From NCBI GenBank assembly GCA_038521625.1, contig JBCBKP010000006.1, positions 45,233-109,232 of the forward strand: 64,000 bases of DNA, given 5' to 3'. The notes under the pieces are model-generated. The model was not told the DNA's origin and searched no databases. It saw only the letters and a list, made by a program, of their open reading frames with translations. Source of the stretch: JBCBKP01 sp038521625. GTDB taxonomy: Bacteria; Planctomycetota; Phycisphaerae; Phycisphaerales; UBA1924. Both the position numbers and the translations under genes were made by a program. This document shows positions 16,976 to 26,158 of the stretch, piece by piece; the stretch's first letter is position 1; each line of letters begins with the position of its first letter.

Positions 16976-18156
16976 TCGGCGACGACTGGGCCGAACCGAT
17001 CCGGGAGAGCCGGGGCCGACCCGACGATGTCGGGATGCGGCGCGTCGCGGTCGTCACCGGCTCGCGCGCCGAGTTCGGGCTGCTCACGTCCGTCATGGAC
17101 GCGATCGCCGCGCACCCAGGGCTCGAGCTGCTCGTCGTCGCCGCGGGCAGCCACCTCGTGCAGCCCGCGCTCACGTTCCGGGACGTCAAGAAGCGGTACG
17201 AGGTCGCCGACAGCGTCCCGATGCAGGTCGCCGGGCGGACGGGGCGGGACGCCGACGTCGAGGCGATCGGCAAGGGCGTCTCGAGATTCGGGCGCAGCTT
17301 CCAGCTGCTGCGCCCCGACTGGGTCGTCGTCCTCGGCGACCGCGTCGAGCCGCTCGCCGCCGCCGTCGCCGCGAACATCGGCGGGCGGGCGCTCGCGCAT
17401 ATCCACGGCGGCGACCGCGCCGAGGGCGTGGCCGACGAGTCGATGCGTCACGCCATCACCAAGCTCGCCCATCTGCATCTCGCCGCGACGCCGCTCTCCG
17501 CCGAGCGCGTCCGCCGCATGGGCGAGCCAGATCACCTCGTCCACGCGATCGGCTCGCCATCGCTCGACGAGCTCGGCCGGCACGAGCCGGCCACAGACGA
17601 CCGCTGGCGCGACCTGGGGAATCCCGAGGTCCTGCTGCTGCTGCACCCGGTCGGGCGCACCGACGAGCAGGAGGAGCACGCCGCCGCCGTCGTGCTCGAA
17701 TCGGTCGCGGGCAGGCGCGTGCTTGCGCTCTACCCGAACCTCGACCCCGGGCGCGATGGGATCCTCCGCGCGATGCTCTCGGCCGGCGAGAACGTCACGC
17801 TTGTTGAGCACCTGCCGCGCCCGGCGTTCGTCGGGACGCTCAAGCGGCTCGCCGGGTCGGGGGGCGTGATGCTCGGCAACAGCTCGTCCGGCCTGATCGA
17901 GGCCCCCGCGCTCGGATGCAAGGTGATCGATATCGGTCCGAGGCAGGACGGACGCGAACGCCCCAAGTCGGTGATCTCCTGCTCCGCCGCCGAAGCCGGG
18001 GCCCTCAGGTGGGCGTTCTCAGAGGTCGCGCGCCAGCTCGACCCCGAGCCCTCCACCATGTACGGCGACGGCAACGCCGGAACCAGAGCCGCACGCCTGC
18101 TCGCCGAGGTGGATCCCTACGACCCGGCGCTGCTCCGCAAGCGGATCGCGTATTAA
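16972..18156 (+). CDS. neuC: UDP-N-acetylglucosamine 2-epimerase (hydrolysing), NeuC type
   Basis: A 394-residue enzyme that converts a UDP- or GDP-activated GlcNAc-type sugar to free 2-epimer sugar, the substrate of NeuB. Family markers: VVTGSRAEFGLL, VVVLGDRVEPLAAA, HIHGGDRAEGVADES, HPVGRTDE, LYPNLDPGRDG and GNSSSGLIEAP. The ATG at 16972 overlaps the upstream TGA (ATGA), which favours it over a Met at 17035 that would begin right at the conserved fold. Finding a NeuC-type epimerase rather than PseB/PseC/PseG points to sialic or legionaminic acid, not pseudaminic acid. No LegB/LegC homologue is in the window. Confidence 0.9.
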   Translation: MIGDDWAEPIRESRGRPDDVGMRRVAVVTGSRAEFGLLTSVMDAIAAHPGLELLVVAAGSHLVQPALTFRDVKKRYEVADSVPMQVAGRTGRDADVEAIGKGVSRFGRSFQLLRPDWVVVLGDRVEPLAAAVAANIGGRALAHIHGGDRAEGVADESMRHAITKLAHLHLAATPLSAERVRRMGEPDHLVHAIGSPSLDELGRHEPATDDRWRDLGNPEVLLLLHPVGRTDEQEEHAAAVVLESVAGRRVLALYPNLDPGRDGILRAMLSAGENVTLVEHLPRPAFVGTLKRLAGSGGVMLGNSSSGLIEAPALGCKVIDIGPRQDGRERPKSVISCSAAEAGALRWAFSEVARQLDPEPSTMYGDGNAGTRAARLLAEVDPYDPALLRKRIAY

Positions 18157-18280
18157 CGCGTGGACTCGGGAATCCACCCCTGTCGCCACAAGTTTCGCGA
18201 ACCCCTCGCGCGGGGGTGAAGCCGAGGGCGGTGCTGCGCCGATGCTCAGGCGGGCTCTGAGGCACCGGGAGATCGATCAA

Positions 18281-19165
18281 ATGAGTTCGACGACGCAGCA
18301 GCGGGAGCAGGTGGTCGAGCGGGTGCTCGGCGGCATCAGCCACATCGCCACGCTCCCAGAGATCACGCTCAAGATCATCGACCTCGTCGAGGACCCCTCT
18401 TCGACCGCCCAAGATCTCCACGACGTCATCTCGAATGATCCGACGCTCTCGACGCGGATCCTCAAGGTCGTCAACAGCTCGTTCTACGGGCTGCCCGGGC
18501 AGATCGGCTCGATCAACCGCGCGATCGTCATGCTCGGCCTCAACGCCGTCAAGAACATCGCCATCGCTGCGAGCCTCGCCAAGCTCTTCCGCGGCGGCGA
18601 GCTGACCAGCGACTTCAGCGCCAAGGACCTCTGGGCGCACTCGAACGCCACCGCCGCCGTCGCCAAGGTCATCGCCGACGAGCTCAAACTCGGCCTCTCC
18701 GACGAGGCCTACCTCGCCGGTCTCATCCACGACATCGGCATCATGGTCGAGCTGCAGGCCGACCGTGACGCCCTGATCGAGGTGATCGAGCGCATCGAGA
18801 CCGACGAAAACGGCAACCCGACCGTCGACATGCGTGAGATCGAGGTCGAGGCCTTCGGTGCCTCGCACGAGGACTTCGGCCGCGGGCTCTGCACCCGCTG
18901 GCGATTCCCCGCGATCTTCGGCTCGGTCACCGGGTTCCACCACGAGCCCGCCCGCGCCCCCGAGGCGCACCGCACGCTGACGAACCTCATCGCCGTCGCC
19001 GACCGCGTCGTCGCCGGCATGGGCGTTGGATTCCGCCTGGACATCCAGGACGCCGAGCCGACCGCGGAGATGCTCGAGGCGATCGGCCTTAGCGCCGAGC
19101 GGCTCGAGTCGATGGCCGAGAAGCTCGACGAGATCGTCCAGAACCTCGAACACTCGATGGTCTGA
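18281..19165 (+). CDS. HDOD domain signalling protein
   Basis: A 294-residue protein made almost wholly of an HDOD domain (about 10-215), a catalytically degenerate relative of HD phosphohydrolases that works in signal transduction. Visible are the helix pattern ISHIATLPEITLKIIDLVED, the NDPTLSTRILKVVNSSFYG segment typical of HDOD, LGLNAVKNIAIA, and HDIG at about 151-154. An in-frame ATG 13 codons upstream exists, but ATG 18281 has GGGAG nine bases before it. It lies between the nonulosonate operon and cheV in the same direction, so a role in motility or second-messenger control is likely. Confidence 0.88.
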   Translation: MSSTTQQREQVVERVLGGISHIATLPEITLKIIDLVEDPSSTAQDLHDVISNDPTLSTRILKVVNSSFYGLPGQIGSINRAIVMLGLNAVKNIAIAASLAKLFRGGELTSDFSAKDLWAHSNATAAVAKVIADELKLGLSDEAYLAGLIHDIGIMVELQADRDALIEVIERIETDENGNPTVDMREIEVEAFGASHEDFGRGLCTRWRFPAIFGSVTGFHHEPARAPEAHRTLTNLIAVADRVVAGMGVGFRLDIQDAEPTAEMLEAIGLSAERLESMAEKLDEIVQNLEHSMV

Positions 19166-19362
19166 GCCCGCCGGCACCCGTCGATCGCAGACGCCAGCCC
19201 ACCCCATCGGGGGCACCCGCGCGCGGTGCCAGCGCCCACCCCGCGGAACAAGATCACGAATCCGTCATTCCAACCCACTCGATGGTCCTCGATCGACCGG
19301 CGCCGAACGCCGATACCGCTGCGGGCGCCCCGACGCGGGCGCGACAGACAGGGGAACACGCC

Positions 19363-20367
19363 ATGAGCGGCAGCAGCAACGCATCCAGCACCCCGGGTGA
19401 CATCCTCCTCGACGCCGGGACCAACGAGCTCGAGGTGCTCGTCTTCCAGCTCGACGGCGGATGGTTCGGCGTCAACGTCGCCAAGGTCCGAGAGGTCGTC
19501 CGAGGTTCCGAGCCGACCCAGTCGCCCGGCTCGCCTCCCGGCGTGCTCGGCATGCTGAACATGCGCGGCGAGCTGATCCCCGTCATCGACCTCCGCGCCC
19601 GCCTCGGCATGATGCCCTGCGAGATCGAGAACATCGAGAACCTGCGCATCGTCATCACCGAGTTCAACGGCGTCCGCGCGGGCTTCATCGTGGACGCGGT
19701 CGACCAGATCCACCGCGTCAGCTGGTCGAGCGTCAAGACCGTCCCGGAGATGAACAGCCTCGGCCGCTTCCCCGGCGAGTCGCTCTCCAGCTGCACGGGC
19801 ACGATCGAGCTCGACGAGCGCCTCATCCTGATGCTCGACTTCGAGTCGGTCGCCGACTCGGTCCGCTTCCAGGACAAGCTCCACGTCGAGTCGGTCGAGA
19901 ACCCGGACAACGTGGACCGCGAGTCGAAGGTCGTCATCCTCGCCGAGGACTCGCCCTTTATGCGCGAGACGGTGATCCGCGTCCTGCAGGCCAGCGGCTA
20001 CCAGGGCGTCCGGGCGTTCGGCGACGGGCTCAGCGCCTTCAAGGAGATCGAGCGCATCGCCCGGAGCGAGGACCAGGCCCTTGACGCGATCATCAGCGAC
20101 ATCGAGATGCCGCAGATGGACGGCCTGCACCTCACCAAGCGCGTCCGCGAGCTCCCGGCCGTCGCCAAGACGCCGATCGTGCTCTTCAGCTCGCTGATCT
20201 CGAGCGACAACCTGAAGAAGGGCCAGCAGGTCGGCGCCGACGCCCAGGTCGCCAAGCCGGAGCTGCCCGAGATGGTCCGCCTCGTCGATCTCGCCGTCAC
20301 CGGGCGCGTCAGCGAGCTCGTCGACACCCCGATCGCCGACCGCCAGGTCGACGGCCTCGCCGCCTGA
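19363..20367 (+). CDS. cheV: Chemotaxis coupling protein CheV
   Basis: A 334-residue CheW-receiver fusion. Residues about 20-170 are the CheW-like adaptor (EVLVFQLDGGWFGVNVAKV, MLNMRGELIPVIDLR, GFIVDAVDQIHRV), which joins chemoreceptors to CheA. Residues 185-315 are a response regulator receiver with acidic pocket (VVILAEDSPFM), phospho-acceptor Asp about 246 in SDIEMPQMDG, and the later K in VAKPELPE. CheV helps adaptation of the chemotaxis array. ATG 19363 has AGGGGA nine bases upstream. It follows the HDOD gene by about 200 bases. Confidence 0.92.
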   Translation: MSGSSNASSTPGDILLDAGTNELEVLVFQLDGGWFGVNVAKVREVVRGSEPTQSPGSPPGVLGMLNMRGELIPVIDLRARLGMMPCEIENIENLRIVITEFNGVRAGFIVDAVDQIHRVSWSSVKTVPEMNSLGRFPGESLSSCTGTIELDERLILMLDFESVADSVRFQDKLHVESVENPDNVDRESKVVILAEDSPFMRETVIRVLQASGYQGVRAFGDGLSAFKEIERIARSEDQALDAIISDIEMPQMDGLHLTKRVRELPAVAKTPIVLFSSLISSDNLKKGQQVGADAQVAKPELPEMVRLVDLAVTGRVSELVDTPIADRQVDGLAA

Positions 20368-20376
20368 CAGCCCCGC

Positions 20377-21722
20377 CTACCCGGGGCAGCCCTCGAAGAA
20401 CAGGCGGACGAACTCCGCCACGTCGGACTGGCTGACGGTGTCGAACGGCGCCGCCAGCGCGGCCACGCGCGCGTCGCCCGCGAAGAACAGGGCAACCAAC
20501 TCGGCCGAGTCCGCCTGCGAGATCACCCCGTAGGGACGCGCGAGGTCCGCGTCGTTGCACCCGATCACACGGCTCGCGACGATGGCTTCCGACCCGTCGG
20601 TGAACCGCAGGATGTAGATCAACTCGCCCGCTCCCGAGAGCGACGGGCGGCGGTTGAACCCCAGATCGATCGTCTCGATCGTCCGGGGGTCGCTCCCGTC
20701 CTGCGCCGCGCTCGCGTCGAAGCCCGAGCCCTCCCGCGCGGCGAGCAGCAGGCCGTCCGCGTCGTCGATCCAGACGCCCGTGCGGTTCGACTCGGTGACG
20801 CCCGTGCCCCGGATCCAGGCCTTGAACGCGAGGTCGCCCCGGTCGTTCGTGTGGATCGCCGAAGAAACGCCCGGGAAGTCGAAGACCCCGCGCGTGCCCG
20901 GCGCCGTCTCGCCCTCGCGCAGGACGATGCCGAGGCTCTCGCCGAACATCGTCCGGCGCGTGCCGACGATCGCGCGATCGATGTCCCCGGTCACCCCGCC
21001 CGAGCCGAGCTCGAACTCCACCCCGAACGCCATCGTCCCGGAGTCGTTGATCACGACGGAGCTGTGGCCACGGATCTCGAGGCCCCGATCAGGCTGCCCT
21101 CCCGCGCGATCAGCGAGAGCGGATCGTCCCGCGCCGTCGCGTCGTACCGGAAGACCGCCGGCTCGCTGAGGCCGCCCACCCGGATCAGCGAGCGGTACCC
21201 CAAGTAGTCGCCGGCGATCGCGTCGAGCAGCAGGAAGTGGTACGTCGCGTCGCGGGCCCCGGCGACGGCCTGCCCCTCGTACGCGAGCACCTCGAGCGTG
21301 CCGTCCTTCCAGACCCACGTCCCCTGGTCGTTCAGCGCGTTGATCGTGCCCTGGTTGAGCAGGTTGCCGTTGAAGAGCACCTGCCCGTTCGCCGTGCGGG
21401 CCGAGGAGAAGATGTTCTCGAACTGGCCGTCCGTGCCCGGCGCGCTCAGCCGCTCGCGCGCGATCAGTGAGATGCTGCCGTCGTCGTACTCCCACAGGCT
21501 CTCGTACTCGTCGTCGGGGATCAGCAGCGGGGCGTCGAGGTACGCCGTGAACGAGAACCGCCCGCCCCCGCCCAGGCGGGCGATCTGGAACTCGCGGAGC
21601 GTCGTGCTGAACAGCCCCGGCGCCGGCTCGCCCGAGCGCAGGATGACCCGGTGCGCGATGCGCTGCGCGACCGATGAGGACACGGCGACCGCCGCGACGC
21701 ACGAAACGGCCCAGATTTGCAT
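20377..21722 (-). pseudogene. Secreted protein with GC-type dockerin-like tail, interrupted by a one-base frameshift
   Basis: The gene starts at ATG 21722 with a signal peptide (MQIWAVSCVAAVAVSSSVAQ) and continues through repeated beta-propeller-like units (ISLIARERLSAPG, LSLIAREGS, LLAAREGSGF, IVLREGETAPG) that recur in both frames. At bases 21083-21086 a C run (GGGG on the coding strand) loses one base: the first frame stops soon after at 21051 while the homologous repeats go on in the next frame to 20377. Restoring one base gives 448 residues. The C-terminus (CNDADLARPYGVISQADSAE, VSQSDVAEFVRLFFEGCPG) resembles the planctomycete GC-type dockerin anchor. It may be a true pseudogene or a sequencing error in a homopolymer. 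Confidence 0.75.
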
Positions 21723-21808
21723 ACGACCCCCCGCGGCATTCGCACCTTGGCAGACTACCCGCTGCGCCGCTCCGGACAAAGCGAGAGCCGCGAACGGAAC
21801 CCACGCCC

Positions 21809-22516
21809 TCAGAACATCTTCCGAAGTGGGTTCACCACCAGGTTGTCCCGACCCAGCACCAGCACGTCCGCGATCTCCACCGCCTCGCGGAAGCTCTCCT
21901 GCGCCCGCTCCGCGTCGTCCGCGCTCGGCAGCACCTTGCCCTGCTCGAGATGCTCGATCGTCGGGATCGCGTCCCCGCACACCAGCGTCGTCTCCCGCCC
22001 AGAGAGCAGCAGCCCGCAGCAGCCCGCCGAGACCCCCGGCAGCGGGAACAGGTCGACGCCCTCCGCCAGCGTGTCCGGCGCCGCCTCGCACCGCTGCAGC
22101 ACCGCCACGTCCGAGCGCAGGATCGCCTCGACCTCCTCGTCCGGCGACTCGAAGTTCTCCGCCAGACGCTTCAGACCCTGCGCGAGGGGAACCCCAACCG
22201 CCTCGCGCTCCGCGCCCGAGATCAGCCACCGCGCCCGGTCGAAGGCCGCGATCGCGCGCCGCCGCTCGGGCTCGAAGCCCGTCAGGAAGACGTGCGTGAT
22301 CTGCTCCGGGCCCAGGTTCGCCCGCTCGCGCAGCCGCGCCAGCAGCGCCGGCCCCGGCAGACCCGGGTCGACCAGCAGCCGCACCGGCGCATCGGAACCG
22401 GGCTCGGTCGATTCGATCAGCGTCGTCGTCGCGTGACCGGTCCGCGCCGCGTCGCGCTCGTTCCACAGCGGGTGCGCGGCCAGCGCCCCGATCGAGATCA
22501 CACGCAGCGTCGGCAT
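21809..22516 (-). CDS. Metallo-beta-lactamase-fold protein, degenerate
   Basis: A 235-residue protein with the general layout of MBL-fold proteins: an early strand pair with LLVDPGLPG (about 50-58), ITHVFLTGF (76-84) where active members have HxHxDH, a later VDLFPLPGVSAGCCGLLL and TTLVCGDAIPTIEHLEQG, which matches the GD...H segment. The HxHxDH metal motif is missing (TGFEPERRR), so hydrolase activity is doubtful. ATG 22516 is preceded by an in-frame TTG, which I do not choose. It is downstream of, and in the same direction as, the CMD-family gene. Confident fold, unknown role. Confidence 0.7.
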   Translation of the reverse strand: MPTLRVISIGALAAHPLWNERDAARTGHATTTLIESTEPGSDAPVRLLVDPGLPGPALLARLRERANLGPEQITHVFLTGFEPERRRAIAAFDRARWLISGAEREAVGVPLAQGLKRLAENFESPDEEVEAILRSDVAVLQRCEAAPDTLAEGVDLFPLPGVSAGCCGLLLSGRETTLVCGDAIPTIEHLEQGKVLPSADDAERAQESFREAVEIADVLVLGRDNLVVNPLRKMF

Positions 22517-22559
22517 CAATCCCGGGCGCGGCGTCTCCGACGCGCCCGGCGCTCCGTCC

Positions 22560-23093
22560 TCAGATCGCCGGCGCCGCCGGGAAGTCGACGTCCGACTCGT
22601 TCACGTGGTTGAAGTAGTTGGTGAACGTCGCGAGCGCGTACACGCCCACGACCTCGGCCACCGCGCCGTCGTCGTACCCGGCGTTCTTGAACGCGCTCAG
22701 GTCGTCGTCACCCACGAAGCCCTTCTTCTCGTGCAGCGCCGCCGCGAACTTCGACAGCGCACCCAGCTTCGCGTCGCCCTCGACCGAGCCCCGCCGCGCC
22801 TGCTTGGTCTGGTCCTCGGAGAGGCCGGCGCCCTTCCCGATCGCCGTGTGCGCCGCCAGGCAGTAGTCGCAGCCGTTCGCCTGGCCGACGACGAGCTGCA
22901 CGATCTCCTTCTCCTTGTCCGACAGCGACGCCCCGGCGAGGGCCTCGTTCATCTTGAGGTAGAGCCGCAGCACCGCCGGGCTGTTCGCCATCCCCTTGAA
23001 GATGTTGAAGTGCTTCCCGGCCAGCGGCCCGTCGAAGATCTCCTTGACCTCGCCCGCGGCACTCCCCGGCTCAACGACCTGCAACCTCGGCAT
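22560..23093 (-). CDS. Carboxymuconolactone decarboxylase/AhpD-family protein
   Basis: A 177-residue all-helical protein of the CMD/AhpD superfamily. The redox pair CDYC with following LAAH (about 75-82) is the peroxidase-type active site CXXCXXXH, and SDKEKEIVQLVVGQANGC is the family's conserved helix. Members reduce peroxides, alone or with a dihydrolipoamide or peroxiredoxin partner, in the cytoplasm. Length and motif fit the 'uncharacterised peroxidase-related enzyme' branch. It is 43 bases upstream of the MBL-like gene, so the two may form an operon. The first codon ATG 23093 has GGAGATCGAGC just upstream. Confidence 0.85.
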   Translation of the reverse strand: MPRLQVVEPGSAAGEVKEIFDGPLAGKHFNIFKGMANSPAVLRLYLKMNEALAGASLSDKEKEIVQLVVGQANGCDYCLAAHTAIGKGAGLSEDQTKQARRGSVEGDAKLGALSKFAAALHEKKGFVGDDDLSAFKNAGYDDGAVAEVVGVYALATFTNYFNHVNESDVDFPAAPAI

Positions 23094-23275
23094 GCTCGAT
23101 CTCCTGTTCTCGGGCCACCCGACGGGGCGCCCGGGTCCAAATCCGCCGAGATGCTAGTGCCGCGATCCCCAAGAACCCGCCAGGGCCCACCCTTCCCCCC
23201 TCCCAGGGGTTACGATCTCCGGCACCGCGCGGCCGCGCCGAGGGAGGGCGCCCGCGCCACAGGACGGAGCGGGCG

Positions 23276-26032
23276 ATGCCAGGCGGAAACAACGGGCCCA
23301 ACCTCCTCGGGCGCGCGAACAAGCGCCGCGGCGCCGTCCGCGAGCCCTACCACGCCTCCGCCCTGCGCAAGCAGGTCGAGCGCGACTCGGCCCGCGGTGG
23401 CGTGACCAAGATCGACGCCCACGTCCATTCCAAGGCCTCCGACGGCGCCGCGATCTCGGCCCTCGGCCTCATCCGCTGCCCCGAGTGCTACTCCGAGCCC
23501 GAGGCCGTCTACGACCAGGCGATGGCGCGCGGCATGGACCTGGTCACCATCACCGACCACGACACGATCAAGGGCGCGATGGAGCTCGTCGAGCGCGGCT
23601 TCGACCGCTTCATCGTCGGCCAGGAGGTCTCGGTCCTCTTCCCCGAGGACCGCTGCATGCTGCACGTGCTCGTCTGGGACCTCACGCCCGAGCTCGACGA
23701 CGAGCTCAACAAGCTCAAGCTCCGCGAGGACGTCTACGAGTTCGCCCGCTGGCTCCGGGCCCGCGATCTCCCGCACGCCTGCGCGCACCCGCTCTACATC
23801 CAGAACGGACGCCTGAAGCGGTGGCACGTCGAGCGCGCGACGCTGCTCTTCCGTGCGTTCGAGTGCCTCAACGGCGCCCACGCCAAGCAGGTCTCCGACG
23901 CCGCCGTCCGCTACGTCGACGGGCTCACCTCCGAGGCGACCGACGCGCTGGCCGCCGAGCACGGGATCACGCCGCTCTACGACGAGCCCTGGAAGAAGGC
24001 GCAGACCGGCGGCTCCGACGACCACGGCCTGCTCAACATCGGCCGCACCTGGACGCAGATCGTCTCGCCCGACGGGCGGAAGATCCGCGACCCCAAGGAG
24101 TTCTTCCGGCGCACCATGGCCGGCGAGAGCACCCAGGAGGGCGTCGGCGGGCACCCGGCGCTGCTCGCCCACCAGCTCGCCACCGTCGGGGCGCACTTCT
24201 ACGCCGACCGGATGTACCGCGACCGCAGCCCCGCCGGCCGCTATCTCTCCTCCAAGCTCCTCAAGTTCGCCGGCGTCGACGTCAAGGCCCCGAGCAAGAA
24301 GAAGGTCGCCGCCTACAAGACCGCCCAGAAGCTCGCGGTCGGCAAGAAGCGCAAGACCCGCTCGCTCCCGATCGTCCGCGCGCTCAAGAAGCAGATGCGC
24401 CCGGTCCTCGAGAAGTACCCCGACCTCGCGGCCCGCCTCGACCCCGAGTCCTGGACCGGCGGCGCCCCCATCAGCGAGCACGAGCGGATGGCCGAGTTCA
24501 TCCAGGACCTCACCGCCGCCCTCGGGCAGTCGATGAAGCCCGGGGCGCTCAAGGCCCTCAAGAAGCGCGACCCCACCGGCCTCGTCGAGCACCTCATGAG
24601 CTACGGCGTCCTGCACCTCGCGCAGCTGCCATACCTCATCAGCCTGATCTATCAGAACAAGGAGCGGAACTTCCTCGACCGCTTCGAGCACGAGACCAGC
24701 CGGTCGGGCGCCGGGATCAGCGTCCTGGAGCGACCCATGCGCGTCAGCCTGTTCACCGACACCATCGCCGACGTCAACGGCGTCTGCCGCTTCATCCAGA
24801 ATGTCGCCGAGCAGGCCCACACCTCCGGCCGCGACCTCCAGGTCATCACCAGCTCGCGCAAGGCCCCGCCGCCGGCCGCCAACATCCACAATTTCGACCC
24901 GGTCTTCGCCGCCGACCTGCCCAAGTACGAGTCGCTCGACCTCTGCCTCCCGCCGGTCATGAAGATCCTCCGCCACGTCGACGAGCACCAGCCCGACGTG
25001 ATCCACATCTCGACGCCCGGGCCCGTCGGCCTGGTTGGTTTCCTCGCCGCCAAGATCCACAAGATCCCCGTCCTCGGCGTCTACCACACCGACTTCCCCG
25101 CCTACGTCGACCAGCTCTTTGACGACCACACCATGACCAGCATCACCCGCTGGTTCATGCGCGCCTTCTACAAGCCGTTCAGCTCCGTCTTCACGCGCTC
25201 CGAGGACTACGTCCGCTCCCTCGTCGGGCTCGGCCTCGAGCCCGAGAAGATGGTCAGCCTCATGCCCGGGTTCGACACCACCCAGTTCCACCCGCGTTTC
25301 GAACGCCGCGAGATCTGGACCGGCCTCGGCGTGAATAAGGACGCCGTCAAGGTGCTCTACGTCGGACGCGTCAGCGTCGAGAAGAACATGCCCTTCCTCG
25401 AGCAGGCCTGGCTCCGCGCCCACAAGCAGATCATCGAGGCCGGCGGGACCGCCGAGCTCGTCATCGTCGGCGACGGCCCCTACCGCCCGCAGATGGAGAA
25501 GGCACTCAAGGGCAAGAACGCCAGCTTCCTCGGCTTCCGCCACGGCCAGGAGCTCTCCGAGATCTACGCCTCGTCCGACCTGTTCGCCTTCCCGAGCACC
25601 ACCGACACCCTCGGCCAGGTCGTCATGGAGAGCCAGGGCTCCGGCCTGCCCGTGCTGGTCTCCGACCAGGGCGGCCCCAAGGAGGTCGTCGAGGAGGGCC
25701 GCACCGGCCACGTCCTGGCCGTCGACGAGCCGGCCGTCTGGGCCGAGGCCATCGCCGATCTCGCGATCAACGAGGAGCGGCGCAAGGCCATGGGACGCGC
25801 CGCGACCTCATCCATGCAGCGCTTCAGCCTCGACAACTCCTTCGACCACTTCTGGCAGGTCCACACCGGCGCCTGGCACAACCACCTCGCCAAGCAGGGC
25901 ATCACCATGGAGTCCCGCGGGCGCGCCGTCCTCGTCGAGGACAAGCCCGCCGAGGCCGAGTTGCTCAACGGCGCCGCCGAAGACCTCGACTCCGCCGGCG
26001 CCGCGCCCAGCCCCGAGCCCGCCCGCGCCTGA
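23276..26032 (+). CDS. PHP-domain phosphoesterase fused to family 4 glycosyltransferase
   Basis: A 918-residue protein. The N-terminal half (about 44-340) is a PHP metal-dependent phosphoesterase-like domain: HVHSKASDG from 49, TITDHDTI, CAHPLYI and GSDDHG as metal ligands. The C-terminal half (488-875) is a GT4/GT-B glycosyltransferase: MRVSLFTDTIADVNGV, HISTPGPVGLVG, YHTDFPAYVDQL, PGFDTTQFHP, LYVGRVSVEKN and FPSTTDTLGQVVMESQ (EX7E site). This second half resembles enzymes that make glycolipids such as SqdX/MgtA types. The joining residues 345-487 are basic. No signal peptide, so cytoplasmic or membrane-associated. There is no stop between the halves, though a Met lies at 488. Sugar donor and acceptor are unknown. 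Confidence 0.85.
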   Translation: MPGGNNGPNLLGRANKRRGAVREPYHASALRKQVERDSARGGVTKIDAHVHSKASDGAAISALGLIRCPECYSEPEAVYDQAMARGMDLVTITDHDTIKGAMELVERGFDRFIVGQEVSVLFPEDRCMLHVLVWDLTPELDDELNKLKLREDVYEFARWLRARDLPHACAHPLYIQNGRLKRWHVERATLLFRAFECLNGAHAKQVSDAAVRYVDGLTSEATDALAAEHGITPLYDEPWKKAQTGGSDDHGLLNIGRTWTQIVSPDGRKIRDPKEFFRRTMAGESTQEGVGGHPALLAHQLATVGAHFYADRMYRDRSPAGRYLSSKLLKFAGVDVKAPSKKKVAAYKTAQKLAVGKKRKTRSLPIVRALKKQMRPVLEKYPDLAARLDPESWTGGAPISEHERMAEFIQDLTAALGQSMKPGALKALKKRDPTGLVEHLMSYGVLHLAQLPYLISLIYQNKERNFLDRFEHETSRSGAGISVLERPMRVSLFTDTIADVNGVCRFIQNVAEQAHTSGRDLQVITSSRKAPPPAANIHNFDPVFAADLPKYESLDLCLPPVMKILRHVDEHQPDVIHISTPGPVGLVGFLAAKIHKIPVLGVYHTDFPAYVDQLFDDHTMTSITRWFMRAFYKPFSSVFTRSEDYVRSLVGLGLEPEKMVSLMPGFDTTQFHPRFERREIWTGLGVNKDAVKVLYVGRVSVEKNMPFLEQAWLRAHKQIIEAGGTAELVIVGDGPYRPQMEKALKGKNASFLGFRHGQELSEIYASSDLFAFPSTTDTLGQVVMESQGSGLPVLVSDQGGPKEVVEEGRTGHVLAVDEPAVWAEAIADLAINEERRKAMGRAATSSMQRFSLDNSFDHFWQVHTGAWHNHLAKQGITMESRGRAVLVEDKPAEAELLNGAAEDLDSAGAAPSPEPARA

Positions 26033-26060
26033 GCGCCCCGGGACCGGCGAGCCCGCGCAA

Positions 26061-26090
26061 AAACAAAGAGCGGCCCGCGAGGGGCCGCTC
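26061..26090 (-). terminator. Intrinsic terminator of the H1-like gene
   Basis: On the minus strand a perfect 9-bp stem GAGCGGCCC/GGGCCGCTC (26068-26076 with 26082-26090, five-base loop) is followed by TTTGTTTTT. It lies about 70 bases beyond the stop of the histone-H1-like gene and also marks the end of the convergent PHP-glycosyltransferase gene. Confidence 0.85.
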
Positions 26091-26158
26091 CGGCAGATCG
26101 AGATCCGTGATCAGCCACCCCCGCCGAGTCCGTGGCCGGCGCGTGATCCGTGAACGTC

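Noticed and set aside
23210..25711. An 833-codon minus-strand open frame
   Set aside because: Antisense shadow of the PHP-glycosyltransferase gene, with Val/Leu/Glu/Gly repeats expected from reverse-complemented GC-rich codons.
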